Origin: an uncultured Acinetobacter sp.
Lineage (GTDB): Bacteria; Pseudomonadota; Gammaproteobacteria; Pseudomonadales; Moraxellaceae
NCBI GenBank assembly: GCA_913777945.1
Contig: CAJYTY010000008.1
Coordinates: 434,001-498,000, forward strand
DNA length: 64,000 bases
Direction of reading: 5' to 3'
Numbering within the stretch: the stretch's first letter is position 1; each line of letters starts with the position of its first letter. The notes under the pieces are model-generated. The model saw only the letters and a list, made by a program, of their open reading frames with translations, was not told the origin of the DNA and searched no databases. Below, piece by piece: positions 8,458-17,845 of this stretch. A program made the position numbers and the translations under genes.

Positions 8458-9903
8458 TTACTCTTCGTCATCGTATTGGCTGTAATACTCTGGCGAGAGA
8501 TTACTAAAACGTGTGTACTGTCCTTCAAAAGCCAATCGCACAGTACCAATTGGGCCGTTACGTTGCTTACCAATGATAATTTCGGCGGTGCCTGCTTCTT
8601 TAGATTCTTTGTTATAGACTTCATCACGATAAATAAACATGATTAAGTCGGCATCCTGCTCAATCGCACCCGATTCACGCAAATCTGACATAACCGGACG
8701 TTTATTGGGTCTATTTTCTAAACTACGGTTGAGCTGAGATAGTGCAATCACAGGACATTCCATCTCTTTGGCAAGTGCTTTTAAACTTCGTGAAATTTCA
8801 CCAATCTCACCTACACGGTTGTCACCCATGCCCGGAACTTTCATGAGCTGTAAATAATCGATCATGATACAGCCGAGTTTGCCACCATGTTGTTTGGCAA
8901 TACGTCGAGCCCGTGCACGAACTTCTGTGGGTGGAAGTGCAGAGGAGTCATCGATGTACAAATGCTTTTCTTGAAGTTGTAAAATTGTACCTGTGACCTT
9001 TGACCATTCATCGCCGTCGAGCTTGCCCGAACGTAAATGCCCTTGATGCACTTTGCCATAAGATGAAATCAGACGCATGGCAATCGAATCTGCGGGCATT
9101 TCCATCGAAAATACCAACGCAGGTAAATTACAGTTGAAAAGTACACTTTCGACCAAATTCATGGCAAAAGTAGTTTTACCCATTGATGGACGTGCGGCCA
9201 CGATAATCATATCGCCAGACTGCATTCCGTAAGTTTTATTATCAAGCTCAAGAAAACCAGTAGATAGCCCGGTAATATTGCCATCAAGTTTCGATAGTTC
9301 ATCGAGTTTGGTGATGACATCTGCGGTTACCGAGCTAATCGATTTTGGGCCTGCATCTTTTTTGTTGTTATTGTGCTGTTCGGCCAGCGAAAAAATATTG
9401 GTTTCAGCTAAATCCAAAATTTCGCTGACCGGGCGACCTTTGGTGTCATAGGCATTTTGTAAAATGTCACTGCTGACCTTGATCATGCTTCGAAGTGTTG
9501 AAAACTCTTTAATTTTATTGGCATAGGTTTCAAGATTGTAAAAACTCGATGGCGAATCTGCCATTAGTTGCATTAAATATTCTTCACCGCCAATGGCATC
9601 GAGTAGATTTTGTTTGAGTAACCAGTCATTGACCAATACAGCATCGTACGGAGAGTTCTCAAGGGCTAATTTTTCAATAGCACGATAGATATATTTATGG
9701 CGTGTCGCATAAAAATCATTTTCTTTGAGTAAGTCACCCACTTGTTCAAAAGATTCGGCAACGGTCATTAAGGCTGCCAAAACAGCTTGTTCAATAGCTA
9801 AATTATGCGGTGGGGTACGAAATTCTTTTAACTGACCTGAGTCACTCACTTTACTCTCTGTGTTTGGAGAATTTTTTGTAAAATTGGCATTCGCCTGTGA
9901 CAT
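8458..9903 (-). CDS. dnaB: Replicative DNA helicase DnaB
   Basis: Hexameric 5'-3' helicase at the replication fork. The 481-residue protein has an N-terminal primase-interacting helical domain (about residues 30-135), a linker, and a RecA-type ATPase domain with Walker A ARPSMGKT at 237-244 and the DnaB motifs around IMIDYLQLM and SDLRESGAIEQDADLI. The first 30 residues are a polar extension. No intein is present. The start follows TTAGG at 7 nt. The gene is followed by alr. Confidence 0.97.
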   Translation of the reverse strand: MSQANANFTKNSPNTESKVSDSGQLKEFRTPPHNLAIEQAVLAALMTVAESFEQVGDLLKENDFYATRHKYIYRAIEKLALENSPYDAVLVNDWLLKQNLLDAIGGEEYLMQLMADSPSSFYNLETYANKIKEFSTLRSMIKVSSDILQNAYDTKGRPVSEILDLAETNIFSLAEQHNNNKKDAGPKSISSVTADVITKLDELSKLDGNITGLSTGFLELDNKTYGMQSGDMIIVAARPSMGKTTFAMNLVESVLFNCNLPALVFSMEMPADSIAMRLISSYGKVHQGHLRSGKLDGDEWSKVTGTILQLQEKHLYIDDSSALPPTEVRARARRIAKQHGGKLGCIMIDYLQLMKVPGMGDNRVGEIGEISRSLKALAKEMECPVIALSQLNRSLENRPNKRPVMSDLRESGAIEQDADLIMFIYRDEVYNKESKEAGTAEIIIGKQRNGPIGTVRLAFEGQYTRFSNLSPEYYSQYDDEE

Positions 9904-10169
9904 AGCAAGACCTAATAAAAAGATGAACCAAAAACCAAGTGCCTATCTTAATGCAAATGCAGCGGAACAGGACAAATAAATTCATTGAAAATTGTGTAAG
10001 CAGTACAATAGTCTATTCAATCAACACTTTGATGATAAGCACACAAAACACTGAGGTAGATTGTACAGTGGTATTAAGGGAAAAGATGATTGAAGGTGAT
10101 CTCTATTCGATCATTCATGAAGAGATGAGATATTCAATCTCTTCATGCTTATTTTGAGTAAAATAAAAT
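9904..10169. other. intergenic region upstream of dnaB with an 11-bp inverted repeat
   Basis: 266 bp without a convincing gene. It must carry the dnaB promoter on the minus strand, but no clear hexamer pair was found. A perfect 11-bp inverted repeat (10116-10126 with 10137-10147, arms CATGAAGAGAT / ATCTCTTCATG) lies just past the stop of the TM2 gene. It probably acts as that gene's 3' stem-loop, though no T-run follows. Confidence 0.5.
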
Positions 10170-10469
10170 TTAAGGCTTGGCAAACCAGTCTTTTTCAAAC
10201 TTGCCATGTTTTAATCGATAAAGCGAAAGCCCATAACGAAGATTATTATGAGCTGCATCTTTGACAAATCCAGTATCTTTCCCAAGAGAATAAAGAAATG
10301 CATCGATCAGCAGTAGAGTGAAGTCGATAAACCACCAAAACCCCAGCCCACCTAGCGTAATTAATTTTAAAAAACCACTCAGTTTTTTTCCAAGATAGAA
10401 GCGATCTAGGCCTAGAATTCCAAAGAACATGGCAAGAATAAGAGCAACAATTCGATTTTTCTTTTTCAT
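10170..10469 (-). CDS. Small TM2-domain membrane protein
   Basis: Encodes about 99 residues. The start at 10469 (MKKKNRIVALILAMFFG) is preferred over a frame 4 codons longer because GATGG lies 8 nt upstream. Two hydrophobic segments flank a short turn: residues about 7-24 with FGILGLDRFYLGKK, then KLITLGGLGFWWFIDFTLLLIDAF. This G-x-D-RFYLG followed by GGxGxWWxIDxxL pattern is the TM2 signature. Function is unknown in bacteria. The C-terminus is cytoplasmic and charged. It follows the rplI terminator, so it is probably expressed independently. Confidence 0.8.
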   Translation of the reverse strand: MKKKNRIVALILAMFFGILGLDRFYLGKKLSGFLKLITLGGLGFWWFIDFTLLLIDAFLYSLGKDTGFVKDAAHNNLRYGLSLYRLKHGKFEKDWFAKP

Positions 10470-10520
10470 CGTTATGACCATCTATAAATCATCGTGTATA
10501 AATTCATCATTTTAATAATA

Positions 10521-10551
10521 AAAAAAGCATGCTAAAAAGCATGCTTTTTTT
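10521..10551 (-). terminator. rplI terminator
   Basis: GCATGC (10527-10532) pairs with GCATGC (10539-10544), extended by A/T pairs to 11 bp or more. T-runs occur on both strands, so it can terminate rpsF-rpsR-rplI and would also work in reverse. Confidence 0.85.
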
Positions 10552-10563
10552 GTGAAGCAAAAA

Positions 10564-11010
10564 TTACTCAGATACGATTGTAACGAGAACTTCTGCAACA
10601 ACATCATGGTGCAATTGGATTGCGATGTTGAATTCACCAGTGTGACGAAGCGCACCGTTTGGTAGGCGTACTTCAGCACGGTCAACTGCAAGACCAGCAT
10701 TTGTTAATGCGTCTGCAATATCACGAGTACCGATTGAACCGAATAGTTTACCTTCGTCACCAGCTTTCGCAGTGATTACGATGTTAACTTCGTTCAATTG
10801 ATCAGCACGTGCTTGAGCAGAAGACAAAACTTCAGCTTCTTGTTTTTCAAGTTCAGCACGACGAGCTTCAAAAGCAGCAGTGTTTGCTTCGGTTGCAGCA
10901 ACAGCTTTACCCTGAGGGATCAAGAAGTTACGGCCATAACCAGCTTTAACTGATACTTTGTCACCAAGTTTACCTAGGTTTTTAATGCGTTGTAATAAGA
11001 TAACGTCCAC
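10564..11010 (-). CDS. rplI: 50S ribosomal protein L9
   Basis: 148 residues, normal for L9. The N-terminal domain has the hallmark [20 protein letters not shown] and [17 protein letters not shown], followed by the long connecting helix (about residues 41-75) and the C-terminal 23S rRNA-binding domain. Third gene of the rpsF-rpsR-rplI operon, 8 bp after rpsR. priB, found between rpsF and rpsR in enterics, is absent here. Confidence 0.97.
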   Translation of the reverse strand: MDVILLQRIKNLGKLGDKVSVKAGYGRNFLIPQGKAVAATEANTAAFEARRAELEKQEAEVLSSAQARADQLNEVNIVITAKAGDEGKLFGSIGTRDIADALTNAGLAVDRAEVRLPNGALRHTGEFNIAIQLHHDVVAEVLVTIVSE

Positions 11011-11018
11011 AGCTCACC

Positions 11019-11246
11019 TCACTTATGATTGTCAGTGTACGGAATCAAAGCCAAGTAACGAGCTTGTTTGATCGCAAGCGCGAGTTGACGTTGATAACGA
11101 GCTTTAGTACCAGTGATACGGCTAGGAACGATCTTGCCGTTTTCAGTGATGTACTGTTTTAAAGTGTCGATATCTTTGTAGTCGATGTACGCAACATTCT
11201 CAGCTGTAAAGCGGCAGAACTTGCGACGACGGTAAAAACGTGCCAT
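11019..11246 (-). CDS. rpsR: 30S ribosomal protein S18
   Basis: 75 residues with the typical [13 protein letters not shown] start, [13 protein letters not shown] and the basic [15 protein letters not shown] rRNA-binding segment. It forms a heterodimer with S6, encoded directly upstream with an 11-bp gap. The start is preceded by TAAGGAGAAC. Confidence 0.97.
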   Translation of the reverse strand: MARFYRRRKFCRFTAENVAYIDYKDIDTLKQYITENGKIVPSRITGTKARYQRQLALAIKQARYLALIPYTDNHK

Positions 11247-11257
11247 TGATGTTCTCC

Positions 11258-11644
11258 TTAAGCTTCAGCAGATTCTTGAGCTTGTTGTGCTTCTTCACGT
11301 TGAGCTTTACGCGCACGTTTTTCTTCAGCACTTTTAGCAAGTAAAGATTCTTCAGTGATTGCGTTTTCACGACGGATAATGATGTTACGAATAATTGCAT
11401 CGTTATAACGGAACAATTCTTCAAGCTCATCAAGAGTCGTTTGACCACATTCAACATTCATTAGAATGTAGTGTGCTTTATGAATCTTGTTAATTGGGTA
11501 AGCCAATTGACGACGGCCCCAATCTTCTAGACGGTGAATTTGACCTTCAGCTTCTTTAATTTGTGAGATATAGCGTTCAACCATACCCACAACTTGATCG
11601 CTTTGGTCTGGATGTACCAAGAGTACGATTTCGTAGTGACGCAT
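11258..11644 (-). CDS. rpsF: 30S ribosomal protein S6
   Basis: The frame extends 12 codons upstream, but [17 protein letters not shown] at 11644 is the family N-terminus. It has a perfect AAGGAG 7 nt before it, so 11644 is the start (128 residues). The ferredoxin-like fold is followed by a charged Ala/Glu/Gln-rich tail (about residues 100-128), the region that RimK glutamylates in other species; this tail does not end in a clean Glu-Glu. First gene of the S6-S18-L9 operon. Confidence 0.96.
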   Translation of the reverse strand: MRHYEIVLLVHPDQSDQVVGMVERYISQIKEAEGQIHRLEDWGRRQLAYPINKIHKAHYILMNVECGQTTLDELEELFRYNDAIIRNIIIRRENAITEESLLAKSAEEKRARKAQREEAQQAQESAEA

Positions 11645-11770
11645 TGTCAGCTCCTTACGGTTTAAACAGCCCCTAACCATATTGTGGTCAGAAGCAAGGA
11701 GTCATAGCTTAAAAAGCCATGTCGCAAAATAGCGAGGCTAGATTATAAAGAATAACGGTATTGAAAACAA
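11645..11770 (-). promoter_or_regulatory. rpsF operon promoter and leader
   Basis: On the minus strand TTGTTT (11765-11770) and TATAAT (11742-11747) are separated by exactly 17 bp. The leader is about 90 nt long and contains a CCA/TGG hairpin and a GGGGCT segment. Autoregulation by an S6:S18 complex binding the rpsF leader is established in other bacteria. Whether the motif exists here cannot be settled by eye. Confidence 0.7.
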
Positions 11771-11820
11771 ATGAATTAGCAAAAACGACGTGATTTATTT
11801 CTGATGATATATAAAATAAT

Positions 11821-11841
11821 CCTCTCTTATTAAAAGAGAGG
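11821..11841 (-). terminator. cyo operon terminator
   Basis: CCTCTCTT pairs with AAGAGAGG around a short loop. The stem includes the cyoE stop codon and is followed on the minus strand by a T-rich tract (ATTATTTTATATA). Confidence 0.7.
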
Positions 11842-12708
11842 AAGATTTGGAGCAGGGGACTGATAACTAAAACTAAAGCTTAAGCTCAATAACGTAATCA
11901 AAATTACAGAAAAGAGAAACAAACGCTTTGCCCAGAGTTGATCGTTTTCTGCCTTGAAACCAATAATCGACAAATATAACCAGTATGCACTGAGTGCATT
12001 AAAGGTGATCAGGAAGAAAATATTGGTATAGCCAAAACAGTACAGTCCATTTAAAACCGCCGCAAAAAGTACAATGTAAATTAAACATTCCACTTTGGTT
12101 CGAAAGACGCTACGTGCAACAGGAAGAATGGGAATCCCAGCATTTTTGTAGTCATCAAATCGATAAATCGCAATGGCCCAAGAATGAGGCATTTGCCACA
12201 GCGCATAAGCCAAAAATACCAGTAATGCCGCAACATCAAATTGCTGACTCACTGCCGTGTAACCAATAACCGGCGGACATGCTCCAGAGACACTGCCAAT
12301 GATAGTCTGATGAATAGATGTGCGCTTCGTCCAAAGACTATAAAGCACCACATAAACAACAAAACCAATTAAAGCAAATGCAAATGAATACGGATTTACC
12401 CAAAACCATAAAATACCAAACCCAATTAAACCTAAAGCCAAGGCAAAAATGAGTGCAGTAGTAGGAGAAATGGTTTTTTTCACTAAGGCACGATTTTGTG
12501 TACGCTCCATTTTCTGGTCGATATCTTGATCAATCACATTATTGACCACACAACCAGAGGCGACAACAAAAGTGGTTCCTAGAAGAGTAAGGATAAGTAA
12601 AAGGAAATCTACATGGCCTTGGGCGGCTAAAAAGAAGCCGCCCAAGGTGGTAATGAAATTACCAAACAGAATTCCTGGTTTTGTCAGGAATAAATACTTT
12701 TTCAGCAT
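11830..12708 (-). CDS. cyoE: Protoheme IX farnesyltransferase (heme O synthase)
   Basis: Integral membrane prenyltransferase of the UbiA superfamily that converts heme B to heme O for the bo3 oxidase. 292 residues and about nine hydrophobic segments. The polyprenyl-diphosphate-binding motif is NNVIDQDIDQKMERT, and the second aspartate motif lies around YRFDDYKNAGIP. Last gene of the cyo operon, 10 bp after cyoD. Confidence 0.96.
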   Translation of the reverse strand: MLKKYLFLTKPGILFGNFITTLGGFFLAAQGHVDFLLLILTLLGTTFVVASGCVVNNVIDQDIDQKMERTQNRALVKKTISPTTALIFALALGLIGFGILWFWVNPYSFAFALIGFVVYVVLYSLWTKRTSIHQTIIGSVSGACPPVIGYTAVSQQFDVAALLVFLAYALWQMPHSWAIAIYRFDDYKNAGIPILPVARSVFRTKVECLIYIVLFAAVLNGLYCFGYTNIFFLITFNALSAYWLYLSIIGFKAENDQLWAKRLFLFSVILITLLSLSFSFSYQSPAPNLPLF

Positions 12709-12718
12709 GACAATCAGT

Positions 12719-13045
12719 TTAGATCATCATGTTGAAATGAAGGTAATTCATGATCCATACCGAACCGACTAGCAAGATAGCAATCGTTAAAATGGTATAG
12801 ATAAATGCAATAAGATTCCAGCGTTGTTCAGATGAGGTATTCATGTGTAAAAAGAACACAAGTTGAACCAATACCTGAGCAACGGCAGTAATACCGATTA
12901 CAGTCATGAGTAGGCCACGACCAAACCCTCCAGCCATAACCATTCCAAACGGAATAATGGTTAACACGACTGATAGGATGAATCCAATCGTGTATTGCTT
13001 GAAGTTACCATGTGAAGCGCCAGAAGCATTATGATCATGACTCAT
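12719..13045 (-). CDS. cyoD: Cytochrome bo3 ubiquinol oxidase subunit IV
   Basis: The longest frame starts further upstream inside cyoC, but [18 protein letters not shown] at 13045 matches the family length (108 residues) and overlaps the cyoC stop as TAATG, a coupled start. Three transmembrane helices follow a His-containing cytosolic N-terminus, with the conserved FFLHMNTSSEQRWN segment. It assists assembly of the CuB site in the E. coli complex. Confidence 0.95.
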   Translation of the reverse strand: MSHDHNASGASHGNFKQYTIGFILSVVLTIIPFGMVMAGGFGRGLLMTVIGITAVAQVLVQLVFFLHMNTSSEQRWNLIAFIYTILTIAILLVGSVWIMNYLHFNMMI

Positions 13046-13665
13046 TAGAGAACTCCCATTAGGTAAACGATACTGAATACACAGATCCATACGATATCAA
13101 GGAAGTGCCAGAACAAGCTTAGACAAGCAAGACGACGGGTGTTTGGTAAAGTGAGGCCTTGTGTCTTGATTTGATACATCAAAACAAGCATCCACACCAA
13201 GCCAGAAGTTACGTGAATACCGTGCGTACCTACCAAGGTAAAGAACGCAGATAAGAACGCACTTGTGCTCGGACCATGTCCAGCGTGAACTAAATGATGA
13301 AATTCATAAAGTTCCATACCAATGAACGATGCACCAAAAATGAAGGTGACAAAAAGCCATACAATCACTTGGTTGACGTTCTTTTTGTATGATGCAAGAA
13401 CCGCAAAACCAAACGTTACAGATGAGATCAAGAGGGCAAATGTTTCAGTTAAAACAAAGCCTAATGATTCACTGAACAAATCGTGTGCTGTTGGTGTGCC
13501 TGGTGGAACATGGCTGCTCAATACAGCGAACGCGATGAAGAGTGTACCGAATAAAATCAAGTCACTCATCAAGTATGTCCAAAAACCAAAGACTGTTAAG
13601 TCCGTATCATCATGTTCATGATGATCGTCGTGTCCATGGTTTTCGTGATGAAGTACTTCAGCCAT
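13045..13665 (-). CDS. cyoC: Cytochrome bo3 ubiquinol oxidase subunit III
   Basis: 206 residues with five transmembrane helices, as for E. coli CyoC. The cytosolic N-terminus is unusually His/Asp-rich ([15 protein letters not shown], residues 6-20), which may bind metal. Core motifs [11 protein letters not shown] and [14 protein letters not shown] are present. Four bp separate it from cyoB. Confidence 0.96.
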   Translation of the reverse strand: MAEVLHHENHGHDDHHEHDDTDLTVFGFWTYLMSDLILFGTLFIAFAVLSSHVPPGTPTAHDLFSESLGFVLTETFALLISSVTFGFAVLASYKKNVNQVIVWLFVTFIFGASFIGMELYEFHHLVHAGHGPSTSAFLSAFFTLVGTHGIHVTSGLVWMLVLMYQIKTQGLTLPNTRRLACLSLFWHFLDIVWICVFSIVYLMGVL

Positions 13666-13669
13666 TTAC

Positions 13670-15661
13670 TTAGTCCTTCTTCAAGTGTTTTTCAAGTAAC
13701 GCGTAACGTTCGTTTTCGATACGCTCAACTTCAGCAGCAGGTACGTAGTAATCCACTTCTTTTGTGAATGAACTGCGAATCAGGCTTACAACTGAAGCAA
13801 TAAACGTTACTGCTACTAGCCACCAGATGTGCCAGATAAGTGCAAAGCCCATAGCGCTGATAAACATCGCCATAACAAAGCCAGCTGCACGGTCTGTTGG
13901 CATATGAATGTCTTCATATTTAGTCGGGCGTGCATACGCTACACCGTTTTCTTTGTCAGTCCAGAACGTGTCAATACCACGGATTTCAGGAATTTTAGCA
14001 AAGTTATAAAACGGAGCAGGAGAAGAGGTAGACCACTCGAGCACACGACTATCCCATGGATCGCCTGTATGGTCCATGTTTTGATGACGTTGTAGGAAAC
14101 CTACAATAATTTGCATCAAGAAGCATGCAATACCGATTGCAACAAGCACGGCACCAAAGAGTGCAATAGCCAAGTACGGGTCCCATTCAGGGTTGTCATA
14201 TGTATTCAAACGACGAGTCATACCCATGAAACCAAGGATATAAAGCGGCATGAATGCAAAATAGAAACCAAAGAACCAGAACCAGAACGCTGCTTTGCCC
14301 CAAGCTTCATTAAGCTTCCAGCCAAACATTTTTGGCCAGTAGAAAATGATACCTGCAAACATACCAAATACCACACCACCAATAATAACGTTATGGAAGT
14401 GAGCAATAAGGAACAGGGAGTTGTGAACCAAGAAGTCTGCTGGCGGTACAGCCATTAGAACACCGGTCAGACCACCAATACCAAAGGTAACCAAGAAGCC
14501 GATTGTCCAAAGCATTGGCGTTTCGAAAGTGATACGACCTTTATACATGGTAAATAACCATGAGAAGATTTTCACACCAGTCGGAATTGCAATGACCATG
14601 GTCATGATACCGAAGAATGCGTTAACGTTGGCACCAGCACCCATAGTAAAGAAGTGGTGTAACCAAACGACGAACGCAAGCACAGTAATTGCAATTGTTG
14701 CATACACCATTGATTTGTAACCAAAAAGTGTCTTGCGGGAGAACGTTGCAACAATTTCTGAATACAAACCAAATGCTGGTAGTACCAAGATATATACTTC
14801 AGGGTGACCCCATGTCCAGATCAAGTTCACATACAGCATTGGGCTACCGCCAAGCTCGTTTGTGAAGAAATGGAAGCCAAAGTAACGGTCAAGCGTTAGC
14901 ATAGCTAGGGTTGCTGTTAGCACAGGGAATGCAGCAATAATCAGTACCGCAGTACACAAAGATGTCCAGGTAAAGATTGGCATGTCCATAAGTTTCATGC
15001 CTGGTGCACGCATTTTAATGATGGTAACAAAGAAGTTAACACCAGATAAAAGTGTACCTAAACCAGAAACCTGAAGCGCCCAGATATAGTAATCAACACC
15101 CACGCCTGGTGAATACTGAATACCAGATAGAGGCGGGTAAGCCATCCAACCTGTTGCAGCAAACTCACCAAGTACAAGCGAAGCCATCATTAGGCCAGCC
15201 GCACCAGCAAATAACCAGAAGCTTAAAGAGTTAAGCAAAGGGAATGCTACGTCACGTGCACCAATCTGTAGTGGAACAGAAATGTTCATCATACCCACTA
15301 CAAGACCCATCGCCACGAAGAAAATCATGATCACACCGTGTGCGGTAAAGATCTGATCGTAGTGGTCTGGATGCAAGTAACCTTCACCACCGCCACGGGC
15401 TAGGAAAAGTTGAAGACGCATCATGATCGCATCTGCAAAACCACGCAAAAGCATGATCACGGATACGATGATATACATGATACCAATCTTTTTATGGTCT
15501 ACAGTTTTAAACCATACATTCCAGAGGTATCCCCACTTTTTAAAGTAAGTGATCCCGCCAAAAACAGCAATTGCACCAATTGCCATAATGACCATGGTAA
15601 CGAGTACAATCGGCTCTGTTGGAATAGAATCCCAACCCAGTTTGCCAAAAATCATATCCAT
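13670..15661 (-). CDS. cyoB: Cytochrome bo3 ubiquinol oxidase subunit I
   Basis: Catalytic heme-copper oxidase subunit, 663 residues and about 15 transmembrane helices. The CuB ligands and His-Tyr cross-link motif are visible in [15 protein letters not shown], the two further CuB histidines in [11 protein letters not shown], and the heme ligands in HFHNVIIGG. The extra N-terminal helix of bo3-type enzymes is present. It reduces oxygen to water with electrons from ubiquinol and pumps protons across the inner membrane. Three bp separate it from cyoA, so translation is tightly linked. Confidence 0.98.
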   Translation of the reverse strand: MDMIFGKLGWDSIPTEPIVLVTMVIMAIGAIAVFGGITYFKKWGYLWNVWFKTVDHKKIGIMYIIVSVIMLLRGFADAIMMRLQLFLARGGGEGYLHPDHYDQIFTAHGVIMIFFVAMGLVVGMMNISVPLQIGARDVAFPLLNSLSFWLFAGAAGLMMASLVLGEFAATGWMAYPPLSGIQYSPGVGVDYYIWALQVSGLGTLLSGVNFFVTIIKMRAPGMKLMDMPIFTWTSLCTAVLIIAAFPVLTATLAMLTLDRYFGFHFFTNELGGSPMLYVNLIWTWGHPEVYILVLPAFGLYSEIVATFSRKTLFGYKSMVYATIAITVLAFVVWLHHFFTMGAGANVNAFFGIMTMVIAIPTGVKIFSWLFTMYKGRITFETPMLWTIGFLVTFGIGGLTGVLMAVPPADFLVHNSLFLIAHFHNVIIGGVVFGMFAGIIFYWPKMFGWKLNEAWGKAAFWFWFFGFYFAFMPLYILGFMGMTRRLNTYDNPEWDPYLAIALFGAVLVAIGIACFLMQIIVGFLQRHQNMDHTGDPWDSRVLEWSTSSPAPFYNFAKIPEIRGIDTFWTDKENGVAYARPTKYEDIHMPTDRAAGFVMAMFISAMGFALIWHIWWLVAVTFIASVVSLIRSSFTKEVDYYVPAAEVERIENERYALLEKHLKKD

Positions 15662-15664
15662 GTC

Positions 15665-16717
15665 TTATTCCCCTTGAGCAGCGTGTGGAGCTGCAGCATG
15701 AGTGTCTGCCGTTGCATGTCCAGCAGAGTGATCAGCACCATGATAGTTACTCATGTAACGATTGATAACTGTTTCAAACAATTTAGGTTCAACCGAAGAG
15801 TAATATGTCACAGGGTGTGGCTTGTTCGGGAACGGCTTCATCGCTTCAGCTTTCGCAAGAGCTTCTTCATCACCAGCAGCTTTGGCACGGTTGACTAAAG
15901 CTTCGATCTGGTGTTTAGAGCGGTCACCGTCTTTAAGCGCAGCAAGTTCTGGTTGATCAAGAAGACCTTTTTGAACAGCGGCAGGATTAATTGTATTACC
16001 CTTACCAGCTTTTACTGCTTCAACCCATTGAGCAAATTCAGCGTCAGTTACACTGTGCGCTTTAAAACGCATTTGTGAGAAACCGTAACCTGAGTAGTTT
16101 GATGATATACCGCGGAATACACCAGTTTCATCAGCTTGCAAATGCAAATGAGTTTGCATGCCCGCCATTGCATAAATCTGTCCGCCTAACTGTGGAATGA
16201 AGAACGAGTTCATCGTAAAGTTAGAGGTGATTTTGAAGCTTAATGGAGTTTTTTCTGGGAAACGTACTTCATTAACCGTTGCAATATTTTGTTCAGGATA
16301 GATAAAAATCCACTTAAACTGTTCAGCAATAACCTGAATAGTCAAAGGTGCTTTATCTGAATCCAGAGGGCGGTATGGGTCATACTTGTGGGAACCCCAC
16401 CAAGTTAACCAAGCTAGAATACCAATAATAATGACTGGAACACCCCATACTACAATCTCGATTGCAGTTGAATGTGCCCATGTAGGTTTATAGTCTGCAT
16501 CTTTATTCGACGCGCGATATTTCCAACTAAACCACAGTGCCATGATAATTGATGGGATAACCACCAATAACATTAGGTAGATCGCAGTCATCATGAGGTC
16601 GCCTTGACCCTGACCCACTGGACCTTTTGAGTTTAGAAGTACCATATCACCACCACACCCTGTTAAAAGTGCGGCAATCGTAGATAAAGACAATACAGCT
16701 AAAATCGTTTGTCTCAT
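15665..16717 (-). CDS. cyoA: Cytochrome bo3 ubiquinol oxidase subunit II (lipoprotein)
   Basis: The frame runs 22 codons further upstream, but MRQTILAVLSLSTIAALLTGC at 16717 gives a proper lipoprotein signal (lipobox LTGC, Cys21) and has GAGG at 7 nt. The mature protein has two transmembrane helices and a periplasmic cupredoxin-like domain without the CuA ligands, as expected for a quinol oxidase. The C-terminal tail is long, His- and Ala-rich (HGADHSAGHATADTHAAAPH). 350 residues, slightly longer than the E. coli protein. First gene of cyoABCDE. Confidence 0.96.
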   Translation of the reverse strand: MRQTILAVLSLSTIAALLTGCGGDMVLLNSKGPVGQGQGDLMMTAIYLMLLVVIPSIIMALWFSWKYRASNKDADYKPTWAHSTAIEIVVWGVPVIIIGILAWLTWWGSHKYDPYRPLDSDKAPLTIQVIAEQFKWIFIYPEQNIATVNEVRFPEKTPLSFKITSNFTMNSFFIPQLGGQIYAMAGMQTHLHLQADETGVFRGISSNYSGYGFSQMRFKAHSVTDAEFAQWVEAVKAGKGNTINPAAVQKGLLDQPELAALKDGDRSKHQIEALVNRAKAAGDEEALAKAEAMKPFPNKPHPVTYYSSVEPKLFETVINRYMSNYHGADHSAGHATADTHAAAPHAAQGE

Positions 16718-17013
16718 TTTACAACCTCGGTGAAGAGTCCCATTCCCGTTTGAAAAAACGGGATAGCGATAAAAGTGTCGCATGATTGAGAAGAATAATT
16801 TCTATGTAAAATAGAACATATTTCTCGATCATGAGACACTGCTACGTTGTAGGGCATTATGCCTGATAACGACAAACTAAGCTATACAAAAGTCGCTTTA
16901 TATGCCTGTTGATAAACCTGAGTTTTTCACTCGGTTTAGCTTATTCTAGCGGTTTGACAACAGGCACATCAAGCTCAAGAAATGAACTGCACAGTGTAAA
17001 TTTTAAGCGATAA
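16718..17013 (-). promoter_or_regulatory. cyo operon upstream region with several dyads
   Basis: About 300 bp containing the cyo promoter, which I could not fix to one hexamer pair. A strong hairpin CCCGTTT-GAAA-AAACGGG (plus strand 16745-16762) lies 28 nt before cyoA and would sit in the mRNA leader. GGCATTATGCC (16853-16863) is palindromic. TGCCTGTTG (16903-16911) and CAACAGGCA (16958-16966) form a 9-bp inverted repeat enclosing a second hairpin (AAACC..GAG / CTCGGTTT). The outer structure may be the 3' end of the upstream RDD gene. Confidence 0.45.
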
Positions 17014-17781
17014 TTATTTAGAAATATCAATCACTTTAGTTTTTGCAAGACGGTCATGTAAGCTGTTGTTTCCTTTTGAGAAAAACAAAACGAGATCGGC
17101 AATAAACACGATGGCGATTAACGGAAATAGGCTCACGAATTGTGAAAGAATAATGAACAAGAAAGAGCGAATAAAAAATCCACGGAATTGGCCCACTAAC
17201 TTGTTGGTTGTGGCGTCGACAATCTGTAATTTGAAAAGTTTCTTGCCGATCGATTGACCGCTTTTTGAGATCAAAAAGTTTTGAACAAACAGCAGCCCGA
17301 GGGTGTAGGCGAGTAAGACCATCGGAACCCAAGATGGCATATTGTTGGACATGGCTTCTGCGATTTTGATCTGTTCGTTCACATCAAAACTTTGTGCTTG
17401 CTGGATCAGGTCACGAGGTAAAAAAGCCAGTGTCACTAAAATCTGTGGCAACGTAAAAAGTAAGAGATCAACCAACTTCGCAGAAATACGCTTTCCTACT
17501 TTGGCTGGCGTGATGATCGCTTTGTTATTCACTTGAACGTGTTTGATCACATCATTGTGATGAATTTCTGCTGACGGTAATTCATACGCTTGAGTTTGTG
17601 GCATTTGTGGCTGATAAAAAAGTTTACCTTGCGTTAACTCACCTAAGGCTTTCCATTCGGTCATACCTTCATGCCAAGCCAAATCGGTTAAGAGCACCTG
17701 TTGACTCGCCAACATCTGATTCAGTTGTTCTAAGGTGTATGGGCCAGCTTGTTGATTATTGCGCGCCAAATAAATTTGCAT
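17014..17781 (-). CDS. GYF_2-like / RDD family membrane protein
   Basis: A 255-residue protein. Residues 1-50 (YLARNNQQAGPYTLEQLNQM then WHEGMTEWKALGEL) form a GYF_2-type module often fused to membrane proteins. The rest is an RDD domain: KVGKRISAKLVDLLLF near residue 95 holds the R..D signature, then three to four transmembrane helices, ending in GNNSLHDRLAKTKVI, the conserved RDD C-terminal box. RDD proteins are inner-membrane proteins, some proposed to be cation or small-molecule transporters. Function here is unknown. It lies between the cyo operon and ppsA and is probably its own unit. Confidence 0.85.
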   Translation of the reverse strand: MQIYLARNNQQAGPYTLEQLNQMLASQQVLLTDLAWHEGMTEWKALGELTQGKLFYQPQMPQTQAYELPSAEIHHNDVIKHVQVNNKAIITPAKVGKRISAKLVDLLLFTLPQILVTLAFLPRDLIQQAQSFDVNEQIKIAEAMSNNMPSWVPMVLLAYTLGLLFVQNFLISKSGQSIGKKLFKLQIVDATTNKLVGQFRGFFIRSFLFIILSQFVSLFPLIAIVFIADLVLFFSKGNNSLHDRLAKTKVIDISK

Positions 17782-17845
17782 AAGTCTTTAATCTCAACAT
17801 CCAATGATGAAAAAAGACCCACGAATGGGCCTTTTTTACGAATAA

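Noticed and set aside
9939-10157. 72-residue plus-strand ORF between dnaB and the TM2 gene
   Set aside because: No ribosome-binding site or recognisable sequence; it covers the dnaB promoter region and a hairpin.
14111-14458. 115-residue ORF antisense to cyoB, and similar antisense frames through cyo
   Set aside because: These are antisense shadows of a well-supported membrane-protein gene, rich in His, Thr and Lys from reverse-complemented codons.
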